The notes under the pieces were generated by a model. It was not told where the DNA came from. It searched no databases and saw nothing but the letters and a program-made list of their open reading frames with translations. Shown one piece after another: positions 24,128 through 37,285 of a DNA stretch of 64,000 nucleotides. Within the stretch, counting starts at the first letter, position 1; every line of letters starts with the position of its first letter. Origin of the DNA: Heterotrichella gracilis. Taxonomy: Eukaryota > Sar > Xanthophyceae > Tribonematales > Xanthonemataceae. The DNA is taken from the NCBI GenBank assembly GCA_032358255.1, contig JAULBX010030264.1:118577-182576 (forward strand), given 5' to 3'. A program made the translations under genes and the position numbers.

Positions 24128-27100
24128 CTAGCTGCTTGCCCCTGGGTCTGCAGGTGGCTGTGGAGGTGTCTTGCCGCACACCCTCTTGTGCACCCTCCAG
24201 TGCGACATCTGGCATCCCTGGCTGCAGTAGCGGCGCTGGCAACACCCTGAGGAGAATGGTAGGAATAAAAACACAGCGAAATCTGGTAATATTGTGCCCA
24301 GTACCCTACAAGGCAATACATGGAGGTAGGCAGATACTGTACAATGCGCAAAAAACGATATTTATATGCATTATAATGCATTACATAATATAAGAAAAAG
24401 GAATTACAGGGAAAACAATTTTACCTTTGGGACCGCTTTTGCACGATCATGTCAAATGCAATGCACGCGTTGGCAATTGCGCTGCTTGCTTGAGCACAGC
24501 TTCAGCTTCAGCTTCTGCGCCTGGGTCGCAGCCAGGAAATGGTTCTGGCGCCCGCAGTGGTCGCATATCCTCAGGTCATGCAGGTTGCCAAACGCCTCCC
24601 AACGCATGTCCCAAGGAGGCTCATCCGGCAGATCTCTCCGCATTGCTAGGGAAAGAGGTGCTTTGCCTGATGGATCCAACAAACGAGCAGCTACTTGCGC
24701 CTGGAACAATGGGAATAGCAATGGTTCAGGGTGCACCTATATGTATACCTGCATAACTCTAGCTGATTGCCATGAATACGCCAGCATTGTAACAGCTGCA
24801 TTGCGATTACCATACTGGGGATCCTACTGCCCTACATGAAATGATTACTCCTGGTATTACATGAGCTGACCAGAAAGACTTAAGCTCGTGGTTTTTTAGT
24901 TTTGTTTATGATGGAGACAACCCTTTACATTCCCAATCATTCAGTTGGCAACGACTCTGTGACATGTGACAATATCACTAGAACATCGAGCCCTATGCAG
25001 TCTAAACCGTTAAGCCTCAAACCCTCATTGAGGCCCGGCCTACCTTGAAAGGGTTTTGTCCAAAGCTTTCGCACAGGGGCCCAATCTCAAAAACCTTCAA
25101 CCTGGTAGGGTTTTGCGCAGGCAAATCTTTGAGGTTGTGAGATGATTCCCGTGCGATGCACCCCAAAACTTCCAGGCTCCCAAGTGTCATCAGCCGCACA
25201 GCCTTGTTGGGGTGCAGGAGGTACTTGCGCAGGCCTGGGACTAGCTGCTCACGCACTGCTGCAATGGCAGCCCCCTGCACACTCAGATTGACACCCCTCC
25301 TGTGGAACAAGTATAAAACCATATAACAAATCCAAAAGTAATCGAAGAGCCAACGGCATTAGTGTTTCAACTGGTACAGTACCTAATGCAGCTGTGTCAA
25401 ATGTTGTACAACATGTGCTGTGCGCCACACATTGAGGGGTAGTGGTCAGCCTTACAACAACATATTTTGCACATAGATATGGGTAGAATGGACGTGTGTA
25501 CACTGCGTGCATCATGTAGCCTCAGCTGCTGCAGCCAGTGGTCACTTCCAAAGTTAATTCAAATAAAAATCAAGCGCTCACCTGTGGTGACATTTTCATC
25601 CAACTGGAAAGCGTATAAAATATCACTTCTGATGCCAGCTTGTGCATGGTTGGAGCCTGGTGCGTGTCCAAGTAGTCTAGTCCAATATATTCCTTGTCCT
25701 CCATCTTGTCACAGGCGTGCAACACCACTGGGAGTGCGTCAGCAGCAATCATCGCTGTGGAACATGGGAAACTCAGCTTCAAGTCCTGCTGCCGTTGCAT
25801 TAGGTGTTTTGCTCGAGTCAACTCAAAGTTGCGTAAATGCAGCAGGACGCACATGATTTACTGGCAGCAGTCATTCAATGTGTGACACTGACAACTTGAT
25901 TGGGGACAAGGTAGTGTCATGCAGTGGTTAAGTACTACAAATTTTTGGTAAAGCACTACCAGCTGTTGCCAGATGACACTGCCATGCGCAAGGCTTTCCA
26001 AACCCTACCAAATGTCACATAACCCTTACCAGGGGCACAGGCGGGCAGTTGGTGTATCAAGTGAAAGAGTATGCCCAACGTCTGAACTGCAGCGGGTTCA
26101 TGGCTGATGTCTGGACAGAACTCTGGGTTACCGCTCCTGTCAAGGTTTGCCATCAGGTCAGCTATGGAGGCCACCCACTCCTTGTTGACAGTTTCACCTG
26201 CATTGCGTTGTCACAGAGTGTCACTGAGCCATGCCATCCAATTTGCACCACTGGTGACAACACGAAATTGCAGATTGCAGTATGCCAAGAGCTTGTATTC
26301 CTAGGTGGTTATAAGTAACAGTATTTCCAGTAATTACAGAATGGCTGAACTCCCTTTGTGTCCAGTACCTCTACGGGCTCTGATAGTATGATACCATATT
26401 TAGTAATTCACATTAATTAGTATCATACTAGTGCAGTGAAAGAGTGCCTCACCTAGGCCAATCAAGGCGGGAGTACTCCCCACAGGCCCATGGCCCGAGG
26501 CCCTGCCACTCGCCACCTTGCCATTGCGCAACACCTCTTCAGGCGCCACCAAGGCCAAGCTATGCAAGAAGGAGCGTGCTTCGTGTGCCACCATCTCATT
26601 TTTGCTGGAGGTCAGCTCCTTGATGCGGGTAGAAATGCCTGCAACATGTAGGCTCACGATTTCAAAGCCGTGCAGGAGGTCAGCATGCTTGATGCGTTCA
26701 GTGATGCCTGCACACAATGTCATGTACACAATGTCATGTAGGCTGCACACAATGCCAAGTAGGCTAGCGTTTTGCAGGAGGTCAGCATGCTTGATGCGTT
26801 CAGTAGTGCCTGCACACAATGTCATGTATCCTGCACACAAATTCACGTAGGCTAGCGCTTTTGCAGGAGGTCGGCTCTTGCTGATGTGCGGGTGTGCCTG
26901 CATGTGTGTAGGCTAATGCCATCACCCTTGACAAGGTGATACCGTACACATCCCATTAGCAACACACAATGTTATCAATCACAATGTGTTCAATTGCTGC
27001 CCATGGAGTGTGCCAGCAGAGTCTGACTTAAGTTGCCAATGCTGTGCCACAGACAAAGCTAGCTGTTGCCGATGCCCCATGTGATCGTCACAATGTCACG

Positions 27101-29679
27101 CTTGCGATTGCAATGCAACTCAGACAAAGCCTCATTCTGAAGCAGCACCACATGCCATTCATAAATGCACTTTGATAATTTTTATATTGGACCTGGGAGT
27201 TTCAATGCACTTGCTGTAATCAATGCATCTGTTAACCAGCCTGTGGCACCTCTTACCCAATTGAAGGAGCTTGTTCTGTAGCTCTGGGCAAACAAAGGGG
27301 CCAAGGACTTTGATGGCTGCATGCATGTCCCAATGGCAGCACACATCTTCATCTTCACTTGACTCTTTGCATGGTTTGGTGTGGACGAGCGCAACAATAT
27401 CTTCCAACAGCAGGTCCTGCATCTGTAAAATCCAGGACAACATCATGTAAGCAGACAGCCTGCTAGTAACCATGTGGCACGCTGCATCTGTCTGTGTTTG
27501 AAAGGACTACAGGTCAACATCATGACAGCTGGCAGTGAGCTCAAGCAATTGGCCTCCTATTGGCAGTGCTTTCCACAATGTGGCATGGCTGGACTTGAAC
27601 CGCATGCAGTACCACTTGTAACTTACGATGCCAGATGGCATGATGCAACCCTCATGGCACATGAAACGTACGACATATAACCTGCTCCGCAAAGCAAGCG
27701 AGGAGGGGCGTGCCTTGGTAAGGTAAAAACTGGCACTGGGGATACACCGGCCTTCCACAGTGTAACCTGCTACCCGCTTGCCGAGTAAGGCACGCCAAAA
27801 AAACTGGTGATTGCTGTGTGCGCGTTTTTCCAACCCACCTGGGCGCAGTTTGGCACCTGGAGTGCGTCATGCAGGACCAGCTTGACCAGGAGCATGAAGC
27901 AGGTCTGCCAGTAGCTAGAGGACTTCCTGCTCCTCAGCTTCAGGTACACGGCCCTCACCTACACATGTAGCAGGCGCATATTGTACTACACAATTATGCT
28001 ACATAATATTATAATTGGTAATGTAATCATTAAACAGTTTTGCACATTGAGAAGGCAGGAAACTAATGCATGCAACACACAATGTGGCTTTATGAGGAGT
28101 GTGGGGTACAATTGCACCTGGTATGCTTTGGGATATTGATTATTCTCACAACCTCAATTTGGCAGCATAGCATAACAGCATACAAGACAGTTTAATTCAG
28201 GGATAATTAATTAAATGGAGTGGAACATCGAAATGTTGACCATCCTAGGCCATATTGCTGTGGACTCATACCATCTTTGTACCAACAATGTCGACGCAGA
28301 GAAATTGTGCAATGCAATGCGTGTGGCGTGGACGCGTCGCATTGGCGCTGAGTAGGGTTTACACATGAACACTCGTACCTCACTCACAAACCTCGGGGCT
28401 GCATCCACTGCTATCTTCCTGCGTGCTGGGCTGTCCGCAAGGAGCCTCAAGAGCTGCAGAGCGCTGTCACGCGCAAAGAACGCCAACTCCAAGATATCTG
28501 CTTTCCCTGCTTTTGCCACTGGCCACCGGCTGACAATCTTGGGCACTGATGTTGCACACAGGAAGCGGTCAGTGGCTTGTGTAACTTATCATTGAAAGCG
28601 AACATGTTCTTGGGTATTGTCCTACAACACGTTCTTAGATATTATTGCTCAGGCCTGGGCGGGCCCCAGCGCCTGTCCCCGGGACTGCATTTGCAATGTT
28701 TGACAGAAGATAGTACTTGGGGATGTAATGATCTTGAACGTTATGCGCTCACCTGTGATGCAACATGCTGTGGTAAATTCATGTAGGCAAGGGTACGGGA
28801 GATCACTGTTACTGTCAACGTGGTGGGGGTTTTGGCTATGAAAGAAGCTGCGTAGTCCATCGGTATGTGCTCCACATTCTCAGAGTTGTCCGAGGCGAGC
28901 AAAATTGCTGGCAGTGCTCCAGCAGCAACCATCGCTGTAAGAACATGGGAACAGTGTCACTACAGCTGTGCCCATCTCAGATGATGCCCAACGGTGCAAA
29001 CCCACGTTATGTTGCTGTATTTACAGGACTTCCTCGTGTGCTGTGCTTGAAAGGGAACTGAATGTGACATTTAACGCACATGAACAAATTTGAATTAATC
29101 CCATTTAAGCTGGAATGCGTGAAAGCACATTAAACGTGCTTTCTGCAATTAAAAGACATCCACCAATACCTGCATTGCCCGACCCAGATGCCTCACCAAC
29201 AGCAATACATGCTTGCTAACCTCCGAGGCAAGCGTGCTAATCTCTGTCTGCCCACACCCAGGCGTTTTGAACCTGATTGATATCAACTTGCCGACAGTCG
29301 CTGCTGTCAAATCCTGAGCTAAAACATCCATGACCACAGGCACAACCATGGTGGTGGTCAAAAAAGACCTTTCATATATTTTCTGGCAACATCATCAACA
29401 ATTTCAGATCGTGAGGCACCCAAAGGCTAGGCACTGCCCACACCACAAACAGATACGTTTTGTGTCTCAAACACTGTCATCGCGGTGTCCCATACCCTTG
29501 TCTCAACCCCTTACCAGGTGCACAGCTGGGGTGTGCAGTCACCAGGCTCAGCAGCACCTCCAATGCCTGCAGGACTGGTCCGGAGGGGCCATGGCAACTG
29601 GTTGGGAGGCCTGCATCACTGCTTGCTACAAGGTGGACCGTCAGCTCAGATATGGAGGCCACCCACTCTTCATTGACAC
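24128..29679 (-). CDS. ARM-like repeat protein with C-terminal MYND zinc finger (partial model)
   Basis: Minus-strand exons: 29679-29515, 29318-29170, 28934-28753, 28545-28379, 27958-27839, 27422-27193, 26638-26453, 26197-26030, 25754-25582, 25299-25044, 24700-24490, 24246-24128. Most neighbours match in phase; three joins do not (29170/28934, 28753/28545, 25582/25299) and 27193/26638 is doubtful, so exons are missing or misplaced. The C-terminus is a MYND finger: ICDHCGRQ, then KLKLCS|RC, QRRYCSQGCQ and HWRVHKRVC. It is split by an intron that seems to use a GC donor (gcaagc). MYND fingers bind proline-rich partners. The rest is helical (LLRLLADSPARRKIAVDAA, LRKYLLHPNKAVRLMTLGSL), suggesting ARM/HEAT-like repeats. 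Exon pairs 29679/28934 and 26197/25754 are paralogous, so the gene grew by internal duplication. A possible further 5' exon lies at about 30030-29920. The function is unknown. Confidence 0.68.
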
Positions 29680-30076
29680 CTGCATCCCATTGCCAAGGGT
29701 CGAGGCAATACCACTTCCTTTCATACCGCGCATGTACATGATGCGCTTCACAAAAACTGGATGCAAGGCTGAGACAGGTCAAGCTCTGTGTCGTCTTTAC
29801 ATTTGCCCCTGTGTTAAGCTTCAGCCACTAGTGCGCAAGATTTAACACAGTTTCAACATTTTATTTCTTCAAGGCCAACATTGCCTGTTGGCTTGGGCTT
29901 TTAACCATGTGACAGCTGTGGATGGCAATAGTGTGTTCTGAATCAGGCCCAAGGCAGTAGTAATATCTCTCAGTGCGACAAAACCAGGTGCCCGTGGGTA
30001 CCATTGAGCCTGAACCTCTAGGCTGGGCCAACCCACGTGGTGTTGGACACTGGTGTTGTCCTTGCTGCGGCCATTG

Positions 30077-30205
30077 GAGAGCTGTCGACTGGTAGCTGTT
30101 CGAACTCTGCTTTGGTGGCTATGCATGAGATCTGCGCAGGATCTGCGCACATCTAGTGCACAGAGGTCAAGGCAGGGTTTGACCAGCTACCAGTCGACAG
30201 CTCTC
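30077..30205. repeat. Perfect 21-bp inverted repeat with 87-nt loop
   Basis: The arms 30077-30097 and 30185-30205 are exact reverse complements (gagagctgtcgac... and ...gtcgacagctctc). They could form a strong hairpin in RNA or mark a small palindromic insertion. It lies upstream of the MYND gene. Confidence 0.85.
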
Positions 30206-30601
30206 ACATGACCTGGATGATGGTTGTGGAGGTAGAGCGTGCACCGCTCAAGGCGCAGGATGACACTGGGCAAGCATTTGACCTTCGGAAAAAGACTGGT
30301 GTGGGGAGGTGGGGGCGGAATTGTTTTTGTCAGAAGCACCTGTGGATTTGCTGCATATCAGCATCTGGCAAAAACCCCACTGCATCCAATTCTGCCCACC
30401 TTACGAGGGCCCAGGTTGCAGTATTGTGACCACCCAGCTCATAGTCATGTAGGTCAACCATGCAGTATCCCTCACAATGCCGCACTTGGTGTTGCACAGG
30501 GGTGTGATGTGCCTGTGGTGTGCCTATGGTCATCGAGTGCCAGCTTGCTGCTTTTGTTGGCTAACTGCAGGTTGGCAAACTCCTGCGCTACCAAAGTCGA
30601 C

Positions 30602-31240
30602 GAATGCTGTAGTGGCCAATGAGAAGGAACCGCGGGAGTTTTTCAACCTGGAGTTACCCAAGCGGGGCAGCCAGCTGGCACTCGATGGCAACATGTGGGC
30701 GCAGCTGTATGCGGTGAGGGGAGCATGTGATCTGGGTGTCTACACTTTAGACTGGTTGCTGCGGGTCATTGGTTGAGTGTCACTGGCAGATACCCAACGT
30801 GTGTGCATCTGTGCCTTGCTATCCATGATCTGTGCTTGCCCTCTGTTTTGTTGTTCAGATGTGGTTGACATCAAGTGCCTGCTGCAGCTGTGTGGGGTAT
30901 TGCCCACGACTTGCTGCTGGTGCTGCTGCGACGTGCACTGCGCCTGGACCTCTCCTCATAAGGGTGATTTGCCTCCCATCACGTCTGCTGCTCGACTCAG
31001 CGCACCAAGCCGTGTCTCAGCGGGATATGGAGTTGGCGCTTGGCCGCCATGCCTTCGTGGCAGCAGCGTCAAGGGGCGTGCTGTGCTGGGGAGCCCTAAA
31101 CCCTAAAGCAGGGGGGGGCCTGTGGAGCTGCGGAGCTTAGTGCGGGTGGGTGCACTGGCAGTCTGGGACCAGCGCGAGTGGGCCAGGTATGCGGCAGGGG
31201 TGGGCTTCACAGACTGCAGCTTTTCCATTTGTGAGTTATA
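30602..31240 (+). CDS. Unidentified exon-like segments, plus strand
   Basis: The segment about 30610-30715 is flanked by an acceptor ctgtag and donor gtgagg, and reads EKEPREFFNLELPKRGSQ then NMWAQLYA. Further open stretches follow at about 30860-31080 (including SQRDMELALGRHAFVAAASR) and 31120-31230 (RVGALAVWDQREWARY). The middle segment has two competing frames and no unique gene model emerges. I do not recognise the family. It could be a small gene, a decayed gene, or exons of a longer unit that is not resolved. Confidence 0.3.
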
Positions 31241-31384
31241 TGTTGTCTGTAGATCATGCTTACACGCCCAATTTGGGAGCACCGTTGATGATGACAGACT
31301 TGAACTGGCCTGTTGTTGGGATTGTTGTTTCATATGCACGACATTGTTCCGTGCTGGATTCAAGGCTGGAATAGATCGTTAAGA

Positions 31385-32020
31385 CAAGTTTCTGTAACGC
31401 TGTTTTTCATGAGGATGCACTTATTTGCAGCAAACCCCACTCATTTGCAACAAAGCACTTTTGAGCTACCTTTTCAGGCTACCAGTTATTGGCACCATTG
31501 GCAGTCTGAGACTCCACATCCTGAAAGTTATGGTAAAACATAAAGAGAAATTAACCTCCTTGCGAAAGGCATCCCAACCCTACAGGGTGCAGGGTACTAG
31601 TTATAATCAACTTAAAAAACCCTCGCCAATGAGTTTCAATCAGTTCTAATAGGTGCCGATCAGGGCGTGGGCCATGCGTAGCCCCAGGGGAGTGCAGTCA
31701 ATGCCATGACTCCAACCAGCGCAAGCTATGCCCCAATCAGTTTGTGATTTGTTCCAACCAGCGCAAGGAGGTATGTAAGAAAAGGGATATAAAGGCCGGT
31801 GGCTAGGAACGCCACTTGTTTGTTCTTTGGTTGAAAAGTTGAAAAAGGGATACAAAGAAATTCATATTGATGCGCACCCCTTCAGCAGCTCGTGGATCCC
31901 ATACCAGTGCGTGATCTGTTTCAATCAGCGTGCGATCGGTTTTAACCAGAGCAAGACCTGCCCCAATCAATTCGTAATCCGCCCAAATCCATGGTCCCAA
32001 TCATTTTTGATAGGTTCCGA
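31385..32020. repeat. Degenerate repeats related to the 3' end of the exostosin gene
   Basis: Diverged phrases of the form CCAATCA...GATCAGCG...GGGAGTGCAG...GCCATGA recur at about 31640-31720 and 31905-31960. They resemble the exostosin terminal exon end at 32015-32065. This looks like repeated copying of the last coding exon and its downstream flank. No intact gene is present. Confidence 0.5.
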
Positions 32021-35000
32021 TCAGCGTGTGGCGTCGATCCGGGAGTGCAGCCACGCCATGATTGTCGCAAATGCGTCATCCCGAGACGGGTCCCCAGCAA
32101 AGGGCATCTGAGACACCGTCACCTTTGCCCCATAGTCTGAGCTGGCGGTGGGTTCATCGCCGTGCCGCTCTTTGAAGCCCTCCTCCATGCGCGCCGTCAG
32201 GGTTTTGTGGAGGTAGGGCGTGGAGGCGTAGAGGAACCTGTGAGGAAAGGTAACGGAATGATCAATAATTTGTTCTTTTGTTTATAAGAATGAAGTTGCA
32301 AATACTCCCCCACCCCCTGCTACTATGGTCAACTGTCAAGATAAAATTATATGGAGCTCTCCAAGGTTTCCGGGTGTGGAGCACCTGAGTGGAGGAATTT
32401 TGGGGAAGGGTTTCAGCCGAGGCTTTAGGGTTTAGGGTTCACGCACCTGTGCCAGACCTGCGACAGCGCCTCCTGCATGCGTTGGACCTCAAGGTAGGTG
32501 ATGGAAAGCAGGATGGTGGGGAGGTCATGGATCCGGGACTCTGGCACCCGCACGCTGAAAGGGGAGAAGTCCAGCAGGGTTTCGAAGGGGACGTGCACGT
32601 GGTCCATGATGATCACTGGCAGGCAGCCGTGCAGGATGGAGTCCTCTAATCGCTGCGCAAAGCCGTCGCCTGGAAGCAAGGGGGTGTGATTAAATGTTAG
32701 CAAAGACATAATGATCACTGGCAGGCAGCCGTGCAGGATGGAGTCCTGTAATCGCTGCGCAAAGCCGCTGCCTGGAAGCAAGGGGGTGTAGTGGGTTGTT
32801 AGTAAACCAATCCCACACTTACAGTGAATTAAGATGCAATTACACAGGATGGAGTCCTCTCATCCCTGCGCAAAGCCGTCGCCTGGAAGCAAAGGAGTGT
32901 TATTTGGATGGTAGTACTTAACTTTGCATAGTGGATACGCTTAGGCGGCGGCTGTCTTGTTTTTTTTTCTTCTGCCCATGATTCCAGCAGTACAGCCAGA
33001 TGAACAGTCAGCCTTGCACGTGCCGCGCCAAGCAGTCCTATCCTTGTACTGTGTACACCCAGTGTGGCACAACCTCATGTTTGAAGGACCAGTATACCTC
33101 CGAAACAATCAAAAGCTAATTGCAGTATCAGAATGGTTCTACACGCAAATGCCCAGCCACTCACCTGGTGCCACCAGGCAGAAAATCGAGGTGGCCAGCA
33201 GCTTGGAGTAATCCCCAGCCACCTGGGGATCGCTCTTGGACCCGATCCGTATGTTGTAATTTTCCGTCCAGTTCAGACTTTTCGCCAAGTGGTACGCTCG
33301 CTGCCGAATCCCCCGGCTGTATTTCGCCATGCGTGGGGGTTTGCCCACATCCCCGCGCAGAAACAGCAGGATGGTTCGCTCCAGGGGCTCGTGCAGTTGG
33401 ATCAGGGGGGAAAAGTGTGCGTAGGTGTCCAGGGGCTTGAAGGCGGGGATGACAAGGTCCTGCGGGTGGTGGGGATTGGGTGGTGTGGGAGGAGGTACTA
33501 CCCCCGGGGTAGGGGTGGAGGCCTGGAGAACACTGAGGGGATGGAAATGCCTTAGGAATACGATGGGGAACTTGGAGGGAAGAGAGGGCAGAGGTAGCAA
33601 AGTGATTTGCGAGCCAGTGTGGGGGGAGAACCCTACGTCCGGGGGAATGGAGAAGGGGGTGGTAAGTCCAGACTGCTGGTAAAGCATGTCACTGATTGAT
33701 CAACCTACCTTGTTGGGATCATATCATGGGAGTGGGCCTGTGACCCTGTGTGTTCACGGTAGTGACCATCCCCTGTGCAGTCATAACATGCTATCACGCA
33801 GTATGGTCATACCCACGGGACTGCCAGTCGGACTAACCTACCTTGGTTGGGTCGTAGCACGGGTGGCCTTTGACCCTGTGCGTCCAAGGCTGGTGGCTGG
33901 AGGACTGCCAGTTGTAGTCATCCTGGTTATAGGCGGTGTCGGAGGTGTGGTGGCCCATCCTGTGGGGGGTCAGGGATGGGGGATGCGGGGTGAGGGAGGG
34001 GTAGCCATGGAATTAGTCAGCGTGACTGAGAACCAAGAACATATACCCTACCCAAAACCCTAGCATAGGGTCATCCCTCCCACCCGCGCCACCCACCGGC
34101 CCCAATGCGCCACCAATTCATGAGTAGAAATCACACAAACCCTAGCCAAATCCTACCCAAACCTAGAGTTTGCCCCCGAACCCCTCCCCACCTGCTCTCA
34201 GTGTGTCAGCTTGACAGAGGGCCAAATCTCTCAACCCCTACATAATCTCTACGCAAACCTTTGTAGGTAGTACTAAAACCCTACCAAAACCCCACCCACA
34301 CCCCACCTGCCCCAGTGCGTGAGCACGATTGAGGACCAAATCTCAGAGGGTGCCCAGCAGGCCCCCTCGTCATGCGTCAGCATCCAAATGTGGTCCCTGC
34401 CCCCCCTCCTGGCCCACCAGGGGTGTGTGCTGCTGAGCCAGCGGTGCGCCTCCCATAGCAGGTTGGCGGCGTGGGATATGCGGGGGACTGTGGGAGTGGG
34501 TGGTGGAGTAAGGTGGGAGAGGGGTTTAAGGAGGGAAAATGCAGGAGGGGGAAGCAGGGGTGTGTGTGGGTGATGCGCGGGAGAGCGGTGGGCAGGAAGG
34601 GGTGGTGGGGAATAAGGAATGGAGGAGGAGGGACAGGTTGGGGACATAAGCGGACAGGGGTGGTTCATAGTATGAACAACGACGGGGTGGACAGCTAGGC
34701 GATGGACAGGAAAGGTATAACAAAGCCACAATAAGGGAGAATTCACAAAGGGGCAAATATGCATGCAAGGTATATTGCACGGGAGGGAGAAGGTAGGTAC
34801 TCACATGCCCCGGGGGCGTAATACCAGGGCGCGTCCGCCCACCCCCACACAGGGAAGATGTAGCACGCAATGTAGACGGGCACATAAAAGAAGTCCGCCT
34901 TCTCGGGGTCAAATGTCCTGTGGGGGCTCATCAATAGGGCCTCATGGAAAAGGTGCTCCAGTTGGTAGCTCCAGTGGTGGACATGGGTGACGTTGTCTGG

Positions 35001-37232
35001 GGGAAGGGGGGTAAGAGGGAGGATTAGGGTTTGGCGCTTGCTGCTGCGCCGAATGCAGACTTTGTTTTTGTTGCCCGTAGGTATTTTGTGCCGTAGCCCC
35101 ACTCTACCTTCCATATTTACTTTGCTGCATTCATATAACACCCTAGGCTAGGTTTTCCCACCCACCCTAGTTGAACACCACACAATAGGACAGGGTATTC
35201 CAGGCAGCGCCCTCTCCACCCTCCATACCCTAAACCAGCGTTTTTCACCCACCATCATCAAACAGGCGGTACACACATGTCGTCGTGCATGCGGTACTAC
35301 CTAAACCCTACTCCACCATCAATACCCTAGGCTAGGGTTTTCACTCACCATCATCGAACAGGCGGTACACACACATGTCGTCGTGCATGCGGTACTGGAG
35401 CATGCGGCTGTTGAACTCAGGGGGGAGGTCATACACGTAGATGAGGGGGGAGGGCTGGGAGGGGGGCTGCAGCAAGGGGTTGGTCTCTGCCGCTGGGGCC
35501 GCCACGTGGTCTTTGAGCCAGGGGGAGGAGGTCTGGTGCAGGCCTGGGGAAAACGGGGAGGGAGCTTTGTGGGAAATGCAGAATGGAGGGAGTGTGGGTG
35601 TTTTTGCAAATTTGGGTCGCTCATAAGGGGCTGAGAGGCCTGGAGGCGTGGAGTGTTTCTGGCGTGTGGTATTTAAGCCAGGGAACTTGATGAGACATAG
35701 AAAACCCTTATCATTACCTGGCTCCGGTTTCTCCCCTGCCACCTTCCTGCTGCAGTCATGCCCGTACCACCCCTTGTGGCACTTGCAAAACCCTAGGGTA
35801 CAGGCCCCGTGCCCCGAGCACTGGTTCAGGCACACGGCTTCCTTGGGTTGGTCGCAGAACTCGCCTCCAATGCCATCCAGCATGCAGTCACACCTGCGAG
35901 AGCCGATGTAAGGGACCTGGGATTACGCTTCAGGTTAAGGGTTTAGTAGGTTGAGGGTTAGGTTTAGAGAAAGCCAGCATATGGGGTTTGGGTTTTGAGC
36001 CACACACTCTCACTCTCATTTGGCTTGTCAGCAATTTGCCTCCAATGCCATTCAACATGCACCCACACCTGCAAGAGGAGTTGGTTTGAATTAGGGTATA
36101 GGGTTACCCAGTACAATTGTGGGTTTTGCAAGGGGGACACTGAATCTTCAGGACTTTAGGCACCACAGTCAATGCAGTCACACAGCCACCATATCCATGC
36201 ATGCAGATCAACACCATCTGTGACCACCTGTCCAGGAAAAGGTTAAGGGCTTTGGGGTTCAGGTTCCCAGGGTTATGGTTGTGGTTCAGGTTCCCCGAGT
36301 TAGGGTTCAGTTTCATCAAAGCAGGCCTCCAATCAACAGCCAGCCCAAGGCAATACCCTACCCCAGGGTTTCCCCACCTTTGCTTTGGTTTTTCGCCAAA
36401 GCACCAGCCGTTCTCCCCGAAAACGTCCTCGAATTTCTTGACATCTCCAAACCCGTGGTGCCTCCCATTTGGACCCTGCAGGGTATCAAAGGAGTGTTGA
36501 ATGGTACGATGCCCCCCCCTCTGTTGGCACCAAGGGGCATTTTTTGCACTGTATCCAATGTCACTGCAACTGGATGCTTGTGAGCGGAATTGGAAATAGA
36601 TGTGTCCGCTCCGCTCCGTACTACCTCAAACCCTCAAGCTTGAAAAGTTTGAAGGATGCACCACCAATTGGAGCTATCACAAGGTAAGAAGCATGGCCTA
36701 AAGCTGTAGCGGAGTCGGGTAACAACTGCTGCAGGCTTGCTGCCACAAAAAACCCTCGGGGTAGTTCTTTAAGGATTTCCCATGCACCGATGTAGGGTTT
36801 CACACAAGGTTTTGGCTAGGGTTTGTGCCAGGCTTTGGTTAGGGTTTTCACGCACCGTCTTGGGGTTGCAGTGCAGCACGAGGGGCCTGCCCTTGGCCAA
36901 TTGCATTAGGGTTTCCACACATCAAGTAGGGTTTAATTAGGGTTTGGTTAGGGTCTTCACGCACCGTCTTGGGGTTGCAGTGCAGCATGAGGGGCCTGCC
37001 CTTGGCGATTTTGGCCCCCGACCCCTGAGGGGTGGCCCAAATTGGGGGGTGTACTGACTGGTCTAGCAAGGGGGCGTACTGTGGGTAGGCGTCGCGGGGG
37101 GGGCAGTAGCAAGCTGCCACGTCGTCATCGCACACACCTGGTCAGGGGAGGGAATTCCAAGGGTTAGTGAGGGTTAGTGCAAGGGAGAAAAATGATGTGT
37201 GCACAACCCTGGCAAGAGCTCTAGAGGGGTTG

Positions 37233-37285
<53 letters not shown>

